This document shows positions 1 through 10,130 of a stretch of DNA of 64,000 bases, in pieces. The position numbers and the translations under genes are program-made. The notes under the pieces are model-generated. The model saw only the letters and a list, made by a program, of their open reading frames with translations. It did no database searches and had not been told where the DNA came from. This stretch comes from Euborellia annulipes (Eukaryota; Arthropoda; Insecta; Dermaptera; Anisolabididae). Every line of letters starts with the position of its first letter. Position 1 is the first letter of the stretch. Where the stretch lies: NCBI GenBank assembly GCA_023213315.1, contig JAKCPI010031750.1, forward strand, positions 62,001 to 126,000. Direction: 5' to 3'.

Positions 1-423
1 ACACACAAATCTTAAATACAACCAAAACATTATTTATTATAAGTATCTATCCCAGGGATGGTGAACTTTTTTGAGTCGTGGGTCAAATTATGTTCATATT
101 TCGTGGGTCACTAATGCCCAATTGCAACAAAGTTTTTTTTTTATTCTGCCCCTTTGGCATACCGCCATTGAGCTAAAAGTCGTTACAAAATTTGTATAAC
201 CAAAACAATTTGAATACAATAATACAAGCAATATAAGTACAATAAAAAAAAAACATTGTGTGGTTTTATGAAACCACGATACAAGTGAAACTTTTTTTTC
301 GGATCGTAGGCTTTTAACTGAAAATTTTCAGAAAATTATTCAATTAAGGGTATTAAAATCGCGTTTTTAATCTTAATAATTGGAAAATGATGAAATCAAT
401 TGGCGTATGTTAAATTAAAAACT

Positions 424-674
424 ATGGGCCCTCGGGGCATGGCGTAGAGGTTAGCGTGCTAACCTCATATACCAAACGTCGCGGGTTCGGACCCCAGGCA
501 GTCCGATGATTTTATTTAAGCCAATTGGATACCAAATGGCTTAAATAAGAATGCCTGGACCCCATATATGTATATTTATTAATAACGGATATCGTAAAAA
601 GTCTTATATGGCCTGAGTTGCCGAAAAGACTGTATGAATGTGTGTGTGAGTGTGAGTGAGAAAAAAAAAAAAAA
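424..674 (+). mobile_element. tRNA-derived SINE, full length, with target duplication
   Basis: The head carries an A box (TGGCGTAGAGG) and a B box (GGTTCGGACCC) at pol III promoter spacing. The body contains the imperfect palindrome ccaattGGATACCAAATGG. The tail is GT-rich and ends in poly-A. An 11-bp target duplication AATTAAAAACT flanks it at 413-423 and 675-685, inside family A. This is the best full-length reference copy for the SINE family in the window. Confidence 0.9.
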
Positions 675-707
675 AATTAAAAACTGAGAAAAATATTTAT
701 TTAGTAC

Positions 708-1163
708 TAGCCGCGCCGCCCGCCTTCGGCGGGCTCCGCGTCTAGAGCAGGGGGGCTACGCCCCCTGGACCCCCGCCAGCTGGCTCGGGCCCGCCTGCGG
801 CGGACCCTCGCCTTTTCTTAATTATGAAAAGAAAATTATTATTACTAACAACTAAGTATTCCAGTCCAGTGCCTGCTTGAGGATTTGTTTACATTAAAAG
901 AATACACAACTGCAAAGAATACTTAAATATTTCTCTATACATTTCCTATGGGAGAAATCGTAACTTTAGCAATTAATAACTCAAAAAGTTATAGGAATTT
1001 CGGGACCCGAGTATTTTTCCGGGACTCTCCATAACGTCCTTTATAAGACTGCAAAATTTCGTTTCAAAATTCCAACGGGAAGTTGGTCAAACAGAGCGTG
1101 ACAGACGGACGGACAGACGGACAGACGGACGGACAGACGGACACACCGCAATTATTATATATA
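708..1163 (-). mobile_element. Family D non-autonomous Helitron inside family A
   Basis: On the minus strand the 5' end is TCTATATATA after an A. The 3' end is a GC-rich hairpin (GCCCGCCGAAGGCGGGC) followed by GGCGCGGCTAG, then T. This is the canonical TC...CTAG layout of Helitrons inserted between A and T. A short CCGT/CTGT-type tandem (gacagacggac units, 1100-1140) lies near the 5' end. No RepHel coding sequence is present. Confidence 0.8.
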
Positions 1164-1412
1164 GATAGATTTGAATAATTTTAAATTATTTTAAAAATTA
1201 TATTTTATCAATTTAAAAATTGAAAAATTAAATCTCACAATTATTTTTTTATAATTCGTCATATATATTAAATTTCAACTTTCCTATTTTTGTTGTCATG
1301 GCTTGTGACGTCATAACTTGTAGCGTCACGGCCTTTGACGTCACGGCTTGTAACGCGACATGCTGATAGAGAAACAAAAAAATTTATGTCGATCAAAATA
1401 AAGTTTCACTTT

Positions 1413-2343
1413 AAAAATCAATTACAAAACAATATATAGTTTGCAAAAAATATAGTCTATGCAGCAAAGTTAAATTTAAAAATTTTAAACTATTTTTAAA
1501 ACTAAACATCTTTAAAATTCAATTGGCTTAACGGGTAAAAATGGGCGTGGATTTGAAAAATTCGTGGATCAGTTAAAAAGCTTGCGTGGGTCAGTGTCTG
1601 ACCCACGGGTCATTGGTTCGCCATCATTGAGCTTTTCTATTGTAGAGTGTCGACATCTTAAAATTGATTCTTTAATGCTTGACCTCTAATTAACTAGCTA
1701 CACCTTGGATAGGCTAATTGACTTTAAATTTTTTGAAATCTAGTTAAGGTAATCATATGATTAAATAGTGTCTGCCTCTATCATTATATATCGAATTTTT
1801 GACATGAATCCAATGCTTTCTCTCTCTATATTTATTAACATTTATATAGAGGTAAGAGAAAGTAAAAATTAAAAAAAAAAAACTTTTTTTTCATTCGGTT
1901 TCATTTTTTCTTTAAAAAAAAAAACAATTTTGGTCCACCTCAGAGTTGTGGGTACTTCCACCCCCCCCCCCCCCATGCTTTCTACCCCGATGTCTGTGGG
2001 AATGGTGAAAAGGCCCTTCAAGCAACTCGAGGTACATGGCTTCTCACTTCCGGGCTTTCAACTTTCTGCCAAAAGAACAGACACTTCTTTTACGGTTTAT
2101 TAGTCGACAACGGCTATTGTGTTTCTTTATAGGTGCACCTTTTTTTTTTTTTTTATCTAATACACATTACATCCGATGTATTGGATACACAAACATGCAA
2201 TTCTTTTGTTTTTTTTTTTAATTTAATTGGTTTAGTCATAGAAAAAAACTCTTCTTCTACAGGAGCAGCGGGTTCTCTTACCAGTCACACCAGATTTTTA
2301 TTTAATTATTATTATTATTTTTTTTTTTTAATTCTTTTTATTC
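1413..2343. other. AT-rich interval with a family B 5' fragment at 1783-1872 and no gene
   Basis: The right end of the outer hAT-like element lies at 1590-1629. At 1783-1872 there is a reverse-oriented family B 5' terminus ending GGTAAGAGAAAGTAAAAA. A C14 run lies near 1961. At about 2275-2310 there is a short family B hairpin remnant (CAGTCACACCAGATTTTT). The remaining bases are homopolymer-rich, and the short frames across them are low complexity. Confidence 0.6.
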
Positions 2344-3369
2344 ACAAGGGGAGTGCATAACCTTCATAACACCGATTTGAACGAAAATTTTTTTATGTGT
2401 AGTACTTAATGAAAAAGAAATTCTGTTAAAGCGAGAAGGCGCACTACTCAACCGTTCGTCTTAAAAAAAAATGTTAAAGATTTTGCCAGCATGCCTTATG
2501 CCGTTGCTAGCAATAACATTAACAAAAGCCACGGTGGCTAAATCGGTAAGGTTCATTCTTTGTAAACAAGAAATCTCGAGTTCGAATCATGCCTTATGCA
2601 ACTATTTTTTTTTTTTTTTGTAATTTTTTTTTTGGATTTTTACTTTTTAAGAATTTTTTATTATTAATAAATAAATGAAAAGTTTCTTTTAATTAATGGC
2701 TTTTAATTTTTAACTTGTTTTCCAATATATTTAAAAAAAAATTATTATACGAGAAATATATTACTATTAATTGAACATATAAATAAATTTAAAATTAACA
2801 TATTAACATTAATTGTAATAAAAAATACATAAAGGTCAAAAAATATAAGAGCGAAAATAAATCAAAGAAATATGTATAGCATAATACTCTTACAATGTTA
2901 ATATGTTAATTTTAAATTTATTTATATGTTCAATTAATATAGTAATATATTTCTCGTATAATAATTTTTTTTTAAATATATTGGAAAATAAGTTAAAAAA
3001 TAAAAGCCATTAATTAAAAGAAACTTTTTTTATTTATTTATTAATAATAAAAAATTCTTAAAAAGTAAAAATCCAAAAAAAAAAAAATAAATTACAAAAA
3101 AAAAAAAAATAGTTGCATAAGGCATGATTCGAACTCGAGATTTCTTGTTTACAAAGAATGAACCTTACCGATTTAGTCACCGTGGCTTTTGTTAATGTTA
3201 TTGCTAGCAACGGCATAAGGCATGCTGGCAAAATCTTTAATATTTTTTTTAAGACGAACGATTGAGTAGTGCGCCTTCTCGCTTTAACAGAATTTCTTTT
3301 TCATTAAGTACTACACATAATAAATTTTTCGTTCAAATCGGTGTTATGAAGGTTATGCACTCTCCTTGT
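2344..3369. repeat. 1-kb near-perfect palindrome with tRNA-like segment in each arm
   Basis: The left arm (2344 to about 2815) and right arm (about 2893 to 3369) are inverted copies, separated by an AT-rich spacer of about 80 bp. Divergence between arms is low: a few substitutions and homopolymer length changes. Each arm contains a tRNA-like block with an A-box-like TGGCTAAATCGG and a B-box-like GAGTTCGAATC. In the left arm this is 2527-2594. No open frame of note is present. It could be a giant foldback element or a recent inverted duplication. Confidence 0.85.
2502..2599 (+). repeat. tRNA-like segment flanked by 12-bp direct repeats
   Basis: CATGCCTTATGC occurs at 2490-2501 and again at 2588-2599. 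It brackets a block with a TTCTT/AAGAA anticodon-like stem (loop TGTAAAC) and the motif GTTCGAATC. The T-stem does not pair well and no acceptor stem is visible, so this is not a functional tRNA. It is repeated in inverted orientation in the other palindrome arm (about 3113-3211). A SINE-like retroposed origin is an inference. Confidence 0.45.
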
Positions 3370-3661
3370 CAGTGATAATTTTTTATTGACATTGTAAGAT
3401 TCTTTCTCTTTTTTTATCTTTTAAAAATATCTCTGCTTATTAGCGTCAAGATTTTTTTTTATTTTTCATCTTCTTCTTACAAAAGTATTTTTTTGTCCCT
3501 CAAACTCTTCATGTTAGTAAACAGAATATATTTTAATTAATTCCAGACGAAAATGAGCAGATAGTCTTTTTTTTTTTATTTCTATAAAATATGCAAAGAG
3601 AAAATTTCTTTTTTTAGTTATTCAAAAGTAGAAGTGGGGGGAATAATAGAAAATATATTCC

Positions 3662-4695
3662 AAAAGGCATCTGGTGTGGCTAAGCGCACAGCACCCGACC
3701 TTTAGATGTGTTCTGTGCTTGACACCAAGGGCGGATCCAGAGGTGTTTCTCGGGGGGGGGTATTCTGGTGTGACTCGTCGCACAGCACCAGGGGTGTATA
3801 TAGAAATTTTTTTTCGGGGGGGAGGGGGGGCCTGTTCTCAAAAGTTTTTCTACGAAAAATTTTTTCATGTGCCGTTCGCGGAACCAAATTTTTTCATGGT
3901 CCGTTCACGGAACCAAAAATTTTTCCCAGCCGGGAAAATATTTTACCTTTTTTTTTTAGAAACCCAAAATTTTTTTCGCCCGCGGAACCAAAGATTTTTT
4001 CGGGTGCCCTTCGCGGAACCAAATTTTTTGGCATGTTCCGTTCTCGGAACCAAAAATTTTTCCCATTCGGAAAAATATTTTGACTTTTTTTTAGAGAACG
4101 AAAATTTTTTTCCCCGCGGAACCAAAAATTTTTCATGTTCCGTTCGCGGTATTAAAAATTTTTGCCATTTTTTCAAATCTCGGGGGGGGGGGTAATTACC
4201 CCCTTTACCCCCTTGATCCGCCCTTGCTTGACACCATATATTTAGATTCCATTAGAATTCAAGATGTAAAAATATTTGTATTTTGATATCTATGACAAGT
4301 ATCTTATAAAGTACAAGAGTAAAGTGTGCTTCAAACATCATCAAGAGCAAAATAAAAATATTTATTTTAAAGCGCATCTAAAAAATAATTGATTTATGAA
4401 TTTTAATCAAAATCGTTGGAACGAATTTTGAGAAAATCGAAAAAAAAACTGAAAAAGTACATCAGTAAAGTACTAGTACCCTTTGGCCGATTTTGTTTAA
4501 AAGCTTCGTGTCACGTCCCATGGGGGTACCTAACTTAAATATAAAATTTCAACCTCCTAGAGTTATTTTGTTCACAGAACATTTTGCGGGACCCACTTTT
4601 TTGGACTCAAAACATATCCATCAAAATCTCGACATTTTTGACATGTATCCAATACTTACACACCATCTATATATTAACATAGAAAAGATTTCCTT
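3662..4695 (-). mobile_element. Family B element, interrupted by a hAT-type element
   Basis: Reading leftward it shows the family B sequence. Features are the TCAAAATCTCGACAT block, GTACTAGTACC near 4471, the TTTTTTAGATGC-type segment, and the CTGGTGTG hairpin at 3668-3725. A 501-bp element (3726-4226) splits it close to the hairpin. The 5' microsatellite end near 4650-4695 is eroded. Confidence 0.7.
3726..4226. mobile_element. hAT-type element, family E, with 8-bp TSD CTTGACAC
   Basis: The terminal inverted repeats are CAAGGGCGGATCC and GGATCCGCCCTTG-like. CTTGACAC is duplicated at 3718-3725 and 4227-4234. The interior begins with a stretch like the family B hairpin (TCTGGTGTGACTCGTCGCAC). 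It continues with iterated modules of the form CGCGGAACCAAAAATTTTT. The open frames across this interior (for example 3674-4195) arise from the iteration, not from a conserved protein. Confidence 0.8.
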
Positions 4696-5288
4696 CTTAT
4701 ATTTATAACACTCACGTCTAATTGAACGAATTTCGTTATGGACGGGAGGGTTTAAACCCTAAATCAGACTAGAGCCCTTGAGGCCCGTTGTGGCCACCAC
4801 CACCAACCTATCATTTATCAAATCAGCTGAGATACGGAAACTTTTATAGCAAGAATATTTCATACCAGATGGTACTCTGAGAGTAATGATTCAGAATAAT
4901 TTTTTTTTTTTTTTTTTATATTATACTATAATGGATTATCAATTTTTTTTTTTTTTATTCTCCAACACACACAATAAATTTTCACCATTAATTTCAAGTT
5001 TTTCAATATTTCTTTTCATCATGTTAAAGCTTGTCGCATTCGTTAAATTATTAAAAAAAAAAAAAAGATGTTGCGAGGAAAAAAAAATGTGATAAAGTTT
5101 TTAATTTGTTAGTTTATAAAACTTAGGGAAAAAAAGTTTTTTTTTTTTTTTTTACTCAATGAGGAGGAAAAAAAAATATTAGGATCTAAACATAATAGTT
5201 AATTCTCTCTCTAAAGTATAATCTCTGTATATTTAAAAAGTTTTGTGAAAAGTCTCCGGGAAAAAAATTAACACAAGATAAACAATCC
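4696..5288. other. AT-rich interval, no gene or recognisable element
   Basis: The interval consists of poly-T and poly-A runs and simple AT sequence. A short GC-richer patch at 4740-4800 has no coding signature. I see no terminal repeats, tRNA-like boxes or conserved protein motif. Confidence 0.5.
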
Positions 5289-5560
5289 TTTTTACTTTCT
5301 CTTGTCTCTACTGTTTATTCTTTATGTTAATATATAAAGAGAAAGTATTGCATTCATGTCGAAATTTTGATGGAAATACACCCTGAGTCCAAAAAATTGG
5401 GTCTGTCTGTGATTAGAATAAAGCATGAAGGAATTGAGCACGAGGTTGAAATTTTAAATTTAAGTGAGGAACCCCCCCCCCTGGCAGGTGACACGAAGTT
5501 TTTGAACAAAATCGGCCAAAAAGTACTAGTACTTTGCTGATGTACTTTTTCAGTTTTTTT

Positions 5561-6114
5561 AAAGTGAAACTTTTATTATATCCTCCCAAATTTTTTGGCT
5601 CTTCTATCAGCATGTCGCGTTACAGGCCGTGACGTCCCAAGTGCCGTGACGCTACAAGTCATGACGTCACAATCCGTGACGACAAAAATAAGAAAGTTGA
5701 AATTTAATATATATATATATAACGAATTATAAAATAATAATTGTGAGATTTAATAATTCAATTTTTTAAATTTATAAAATATATTTTTTAAAATAATTTA
5801 AAATGATCCCGAGTCAGCCAGTTTCCCATAATTACGAAAAGGCGAGGGTCCGCCGCAGGCGGGTTCGAGCTAGCTGGTGGGGGGCCCAGGGAGCCGAAGG
5901 CGGGCGGCGCGGCTAGTTACCAAATATATATCGTTCACAGTTTTTAATATGCCTGTATTGATTTACCATTATCATTCATCATTTTCCAATTATTAAATTA
6001 AAACGCGATTTTAATACCCTTAATTGAACAATTTTCTGAAAACTTTCAGTTAAATGCCTACGATCCGAAAAAAAAGTTTCACTTGCATCGTGGTTTCATA
6101 AAACCACACAATGA
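5561..6114 (+). mobile_element. Family A element inside family B poly-T
   Basis: It runs from AAAGTGAAACTTTTATT to the hairpin ending ACCACACAATGA. It sits in the T-tract of family B between CAGTTTTTTT and TTTTCGATTTTC. At 5812-5917 a family D Helitron 3' end (GGCGCGGCTAG followed by T) replaces part of the interior. Several TGACGT-type motifs lie at 5629-5680. Confidence 0.8.
5812..5917 (+). mobile_element. Family D Helitron 3' terminal fragment
   Basis: A GC-rich block ends in GCCGAAGGCGGGCGGCGCGGCTAG followed by T, matching the family D 3' terminus read in two parts (hairpin, then GGCTAG). The 5' part is missing. Compared with other family A copies, the insertion is accompanied by loss of about a dozen A bases. 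Confidence 0.75.
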
Positions 6115-6340
6115 TTTTTCGATTTTCTCAAAATTCACGATTTTTTTTTTTTTTTTTTTTAATTCAAAAATCAATTATTTTTTAGATGCTCTTTAAAATG
6201 TATATTCTCATTTTGCTCTTAAAATTGTTTGAAGCCCACTTTACTCTTGTACTTCATAGGAAAGATAGGAGAAATGATTGCCATGGTAACAAAATATTAA
6301 TATTTTCCCATGTGTATGCATTTTACATCTCCTATCGGCG

Positions 6341-6533
6341 CCCTCGGGCTTGGCGTAGTTAGTAGCGCGCCTGGCTTGTATACCAAGGATCGAGAGTTCG
6401 GATCCCAGGCAGTTCGATGATATTTTCAGCCATTTTTTGTATATAAGAATGTCTGGGCCAAATATATACCTGGTATAAAAAAAGTCTTATATAGCGGAAA
6501 AGACTGTGTGAGTGTTTAAAAAAAAAAAAAATC
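6341..6533 (+). mobile_element. tRNA-derived SINE inside family B
   Basis: The head is CCCTCGGGCTTGGCGTAG, with the B box AGTTCGGATCCC, and the GT-rich tail ends in poly-A. It is more diverged than the copy at 424-674: the central palindrome is degraded to CCATTTTTTGTATAT. No clean target duplication is visible. Confidence 0.8.
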
Positions 6534-6609
6534 TATCTGTGGAACTAAATAAATTTCGATACAAAAAATCTGGTGTGACAAGCACAGAACACAACCGAAG
6601 AGAAAGTAT

Positions 6610-7130
6610 GTTTGAAATTTGAAACGTGAAGACGGGGGGGGGGGGGGATATTTTTGTGTTATACATTCCCAAAAGAGGAAAGGAGAGAGAGAGAGGAGAC
6701 CTCGAAGGAATTGAGATTGTCTTTTCCAACCTCAGCCCTTCAACCTTGTGCAAAACTTTATCTTTGCTCTTTTACGACTTTGCTAAGTTCTCTCTCTCTC
6801 TCTCTCTCTCTGTATTTTACTCTTTAAAAGATATCACTTTCGACAGTTAGGGGAGACGAATCGTTTCCATTCTGATACTGAGGAGGATTAACTCTGGAAC
6901 AAAAGCTTTTGAAATTGTTACAATTTATTTCTATAATAATTGGAGTGTATAACGAAATTTTTTTTTTTTTGGAGTTTGAAATTTTATTTTTTTCTTCCAC
7001 TCATCTTTTAGGATAATCTACAAGCGTTTAATTAACTACAAAAAATCTACAATATTACTTTCCTGCCAATTTGTAATATAATATAAGGGGAAAGTATTAT
7101 AATCGTAAAAAATCTAACCACCCAATTTTT
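6610..7130. other. Simple-sequence interval, no gene
   Basis: It contains a G-run at 6634-6648, GA-rich sequence at 6675-6700, and a (TC)n tract near 6790-6812. The small frames across it are low complexity. Nothing conserved was recognised. Confidence 0.5.
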
Positions 7131-7489
7131 TAAAGTGAAACTTTTTTTTGATCCTCTCAATTTTTTCGCTCTTCTATCAGCATGTCGCGTTACAAGTCGG
7201 AAATCAATAGACACGCATGTTAAATACTGAGAACAATATTTATTTAGCAATTGAAGTTTTGAATCATTTTAAATTATTTTAAAAATTATATTTTAGCAAT
7301 TTAAAAATTGAATAATTAAATCTCACAATTATTTTTTTATAATTCGTCATATATATTAAAAAATTTCAACTTTTCTATCGTCACGACTTGTGACGTCATG
7401 GATTGTAGCGTCACTGCCGGCTTGTAACGCGACATGCTGATAGAGAAACCAAAAAATTTGTGTCGATCAAAATAAAGTTTCACTTTAAA
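7131..7489. repeat. Foldback made of two head-to-head family A ends
   Basis: From 7131 to about 7198 the sequence is the family A start read forward (AAAGTGAAAC ... GTTACAAGTC). From about 7199 it switches to family A read in reverse and ends at AAGTTTCACTTTA near 7489. The two AAAGTGAAAC termini therefore face outward as an inverted pair. This could be a rearranged copy or two nested insertions. Confidence 0.7.
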
Positions 7490-7917
7490 AAAAAAAAAAG
7501 TTGCAAAACCTTTCCGCTATACAAAGAGAGGGAAAGTTTCGCAACTTTGTTGCCAATTTTTTTGTACAAAACCTCTGTAAGAAGAAAACAAAAAAAAAAA
7601 AAAAACTCAATTGGAATATTTTTTTTTTCCCCTTTTCATCTGCGCCAATTTCCGATACCGATACAAACCAGCCAATCGATTATATTTATAAATCAAAAAG
7701 AAAATGATAAAGAGAAAGAGGATCATAAAAAAAAGAGTAATTTAAATAAATTAGAATTTGATTGAAAATAATTTTAAATATTGTTTTTATTAAACAGCTG
7801 GAGAAAGAAAAAAAAAAAAAAAGAATATCGAAAGGTAAACTCTGGGTTATAATTATCTTTTATTCATATTGAACAAACTTATTAGCATAAAGATCTTATT
7901 TTTTTTGCCGATGTATT
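7490..7917. other. AT-rich interval, no gene
   Basis: A-runs and T-runs with short open frames of biased composition. I see no terminal repeats and no conserved protein motif. Confidence 0.45.
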
Positions 7918-8838
7918 AGAATTCAAGATGTAAAATTTATAAACATGGGAGAGTATTTAAATTTTGTTACCATGGCAACCATTTCTCTCTATCTCCTATG
8001 AAGTAGAAGAGTAAAGTGGTCTTCAAAAGATTTCAATTGCAAAATGAGAATATACATTTTAAAGAGCATCTAAAATATAATTGATTTTTGAATTTTAATC
8101 ATAATCGTTTCAGCGAATTTTGAGAAAATCGTAAAAAAAATCATTGTGTGGTTTTATGAAACCACGATGCAAGTGAAACTTTTTTCGGATCGTAGGTGTT
8201 TAACTGAAAATTTTCAGAAAATTATTCAATTAAGGGTATTAAAATATAGATTGAAGATTTGAATCATTTTAAATTATTTTAAAAATTATATTTTATCAAT
8301 TTAAAAATTGAATAATTAAATCTCACAATTATTTTTTTATAATTCGTTATATATATATATTAAATTTCAACTTTCTTATTTTTGTCGTCACGGATTGTGA
8401 CGTCATGACTTGTAGCGTCACAGTCCTTGACGTCACGGCTTGTAACGCGACATGCTGATAGAAGAGCCAAAAAATTTGAAAGGATATAATAAAAGTTTCA
8501 CTTTAAAAAAAAACTGAAAAAGTACATCAGTAAAGTACTAGTAATCTTTGGCCGATTTTGTTTAAAAGCTTATTTTCACGGTCCAGGAGGGTACAAAACT
8601 TAAATATAAAATTTCAACCTCCTAAGCTCAATTTACTTTTTTTAGAGAAAACCCCCCCAAAATTATTCATGCTTAAAATTGAACACACACAGACAGACAG
8701 ACCATGTCGCGAAAACCACTTTTTTGGACTCAAGGGGACCTCAAAACGTGAAGACCCATCAAATCAATTTTTGACATGAATCCAATACTTTCTCTCTCTA
8801 TATATTAACATATATATAAAGGTAAGAGAAACTAAAAA
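7918..8838 (-). mobile_element. Family B element carrying family A at the same internal site as 5289-6612
   Basis: Read leftward from GGTAAGAGAAACT (8819-8833) it follows family B. A perfect GTTACCATGGCAAC lies at 7966-7979. Family A (8141-8504, minus) interrupts it between GAGAAAATCG-poly-A and poly-A-CTGAAAAAGTAC. This is the same junction as in the 5.3-6.6 kb copy. The terminal hairpin is missing. Confidence 0.8.
8141..8504 (-). mobile_element. Family A element, internally deleted, inside family B
   Basis: The hairpin end (TCATTGTGTGGTTTTATGAA) lies at 8141 and the AAGTTTCACTTT end at 8494-8504. Sequence is lost around 8248, where TATTAAAA joins TATAGATTGAAG. CRE-like motifs lie at 8397-8440, with TGACGTCA at 8398-8405. 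Confidence 0.8.
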
Positions 8839-9516
8839 GATCGAAAGAAAAACGGTGCCCCAGTTGAGCTTCGCCATCCCCCCCCTCCCCCGCCCCAAAG
8901 GGCTAATTACGCCGTTGTTATCTCAAGTATCTCTTTCCTCTCTTTTATATTATCAATAGATACAGTCTATTGGTAAGAAAGGTAAATAATATTTAAAAAG
9001 ATTTTAATTTAAAGACCGAGAATCAGAAAATAATTTCAATTAAATTTCGAGATGATTTTTAATAACTAATGCGTTGAGGTTATTTTTTTTTTCTGTTAAT
9101 TAAACTTTCCCTGATTGCTTTTAGATTAAATAAAAAAAAAAAAGTCCGATAAACAAAGTTTTATTCGCCAGATCTGCAGAAAATAAAAGGTCGAGGGTGG
9201 AAGGAAGATGCATAAAACATCGGGGAACGGGAGGGGGGGGGGCGGAGAGATCGTAAAGGGCTTCCTTTGCTCACCTGCCGAAGGCTGACGAAGCCACCTG
9301 GACGAAAAAAAAAAAAATATTCTCGGCTTTGAATAATTCCCGGGGTTTCCAAATTGTCTCCGTATCTGCAAATTTATTCAAAGCAATCGAAAAAAAAAAA
9401 AAATCTAAGAATTGACTTTTGTAAATTCGTTTGATGCAAAAAAAAAAAAAAAAAAAATAAATAAAGAAACGTTATCATAATAATTATTGTCTTTAGAGCT
9501 GTTAAAATATAGTGAT
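8839..9516. other. Mixed interval, no gene
   Basis: A C-rich patch lies at 8878-8896, a G-run at 9231-9241, and A-runs at 9304, 9390 and 9439. Frames on the minus strand across 9126-9371 are short and have no recognisable homology. No element ends were found. Confidence 0.45.
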
Positions 9517-9932
9517 TTACTTTTTTCGCTCTTTTATCAGCATATTGCGTTACAAGCCGTGACGTCAAAGGCCGTGACGCTACAAGCAATGACGTCACAA
9601 GCCGTGACGACAAAAATAGGAAAGTTGAAATTTAATATATATGACGAATTATACAAAAATAATTGTGAGATTTAATTATTAATTTTTAAATTGATAAAAT
9701 ATAATTTTTAAAATAATTTAAAATGATTCAAATCTTCAATTACTAAATAAATATTGTTCTCAGTTTTTAACATGCACTCTATTGATTTCCCATTTTCCAA
9801 TTATTAAGTTAAGATTAAAAACGCGATTTTAATACCCTTAATTGAATAATTTTCTGAAAATTTTCAGTTAAACGCCTACGATCCGAAAAAAAAGTTTCAT
9901 TTGCATCCTGATTTCATAAAACCACTCAATGA
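9517..9932 (+). mobile_element. Family A element, 5' truncated
   Basis: It starts inside the element at TCGCTCTTTTATCAGCAT and runs to ACCACTCAATGA. It carries TGACGTCA-type motifs at 9560-9610 and the sub-terminal AAGTTTCATTTG before an eroded hairpin (GATTTCATAAAACC). Confidence 0.8.
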
Positions 9933-9948
9933 TTTTTATTTTAAACTC

Positions 9949-10130
9949 GACGTTAAAATATTAAAGGCACCCCCTAGACATGGCATTAATTTTTAACACT
10001 ATTTACTAAATGTTAACGCTTTGGCTTCAAAGTTTTTGTTTACAGAATAGCTATTTGAGGCAAGGAAGTGAATTTGAATAGCATTTTTTAACGCTGGTTG
10101 TTTTTACATTAATTTTTAACGCCCATTGGT
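9949..10130 (+). repeat. Dispersed repeat family C, copy without family A insertion
   Basis: CACCCCCTAGACATGGCATT and AGAATAGCTATTTGAGGCAA recur at 36632-36784. In this copy the site GCATTTTTTAACGCTGG is uninterrupted. At 36787 the same site holds family A. The repeat has several short TTTTTAACRC units. Its class is unknown. Confidence 0.7.

Larger units (their letters stand above)
253..1412 (-). mobile_element. Family A element (Helentron/HINE-like), copy 1, interrupted
   Basis: Read on the minus strand it starts AAAGTGAAACTTT and ends with the hairpin GTGGTTT-cata-AAACCAC followed by ACAATG. A sub-terminal inverted copy of the start (AAGTTTCACTTG) lies just before the hairpin. The interior carries a CRE-like cluster with two TGACGT cores near 1309-1342. 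A SINE (424-674) and a Helitron fragment (708-1163) interrupt it. No coding capacity is seen. The Helentron/HINE assignment is inferred from this architecture. Confidence 0.7.
53..1629. mobile_element. hAT-like element shell interrupted by family A, SINE and Helitron
   Basis: The left end CAGGGATGGTGAAC and the right end GTTCGCCATCATTG are imperfect inverted repeats. Each is followed inward by the same GTGGGTCA block. This matches the widespread animal hAT-like ends that begin CAGGGRTGG. No clear 8-bp target duplication is visible, so the superfamily is inferred from the ends alone. The interior is almost wholly later insertions: family A, which itself holds a SINE and a Helitron. Confidence 0.5.
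5289..6612 (+). mobile_element. Family B element containing family A and a SINE
   Basis: It starts TTTTTACTTTCTCTTG, then AGAGAAAGTATTG, the tactagtac palindrome near 5526, and CAGTTTTTTT at 5552-5560. Family A is inserted there (5561-6114). Family B then resumes at TCGATTTTCTC and runs through TTGCCATGGTAAC (6278-6290). A SINE (6341-6530) follows, then the CTGGTGTGACAAGCACAG hairpin half at 6570. The terminal hairpin is incomplete. Confidence 0.8.

Noticed and set aside
424..674. tRNA gene at the SINE head
   Set aside because: The same sequence occurs about 15 times with a fixed body and poly-A tail, which marks a retroposon.
1096..1145. Regulatory GACGGACA repeat
   Set aside because: It is the sub-terminal tandem tract of the family D Helitron and recurs in other copies.
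2527..2594. Functional tRNA gene
   Set aside because: A and B box-like motifs exist but the T stem and acceptor stem do not pair, and position 33 is not T.
3894..4176. Minus-strand frames of 77-80 codons
   Set aside because: Shadow frames of the same iterated modules.
3674..4195. 173-codon open frame
   Set aside because: It runs through an iterated, low-complexity hAT-type interior. The peptide is Phe/Asn/Arg repeats and the frame crosses element boundaries.
6785..6815. (TC)n as a promoter GAGA element
   Set aside because: Simple repeat with no gene nearby; no support for function.
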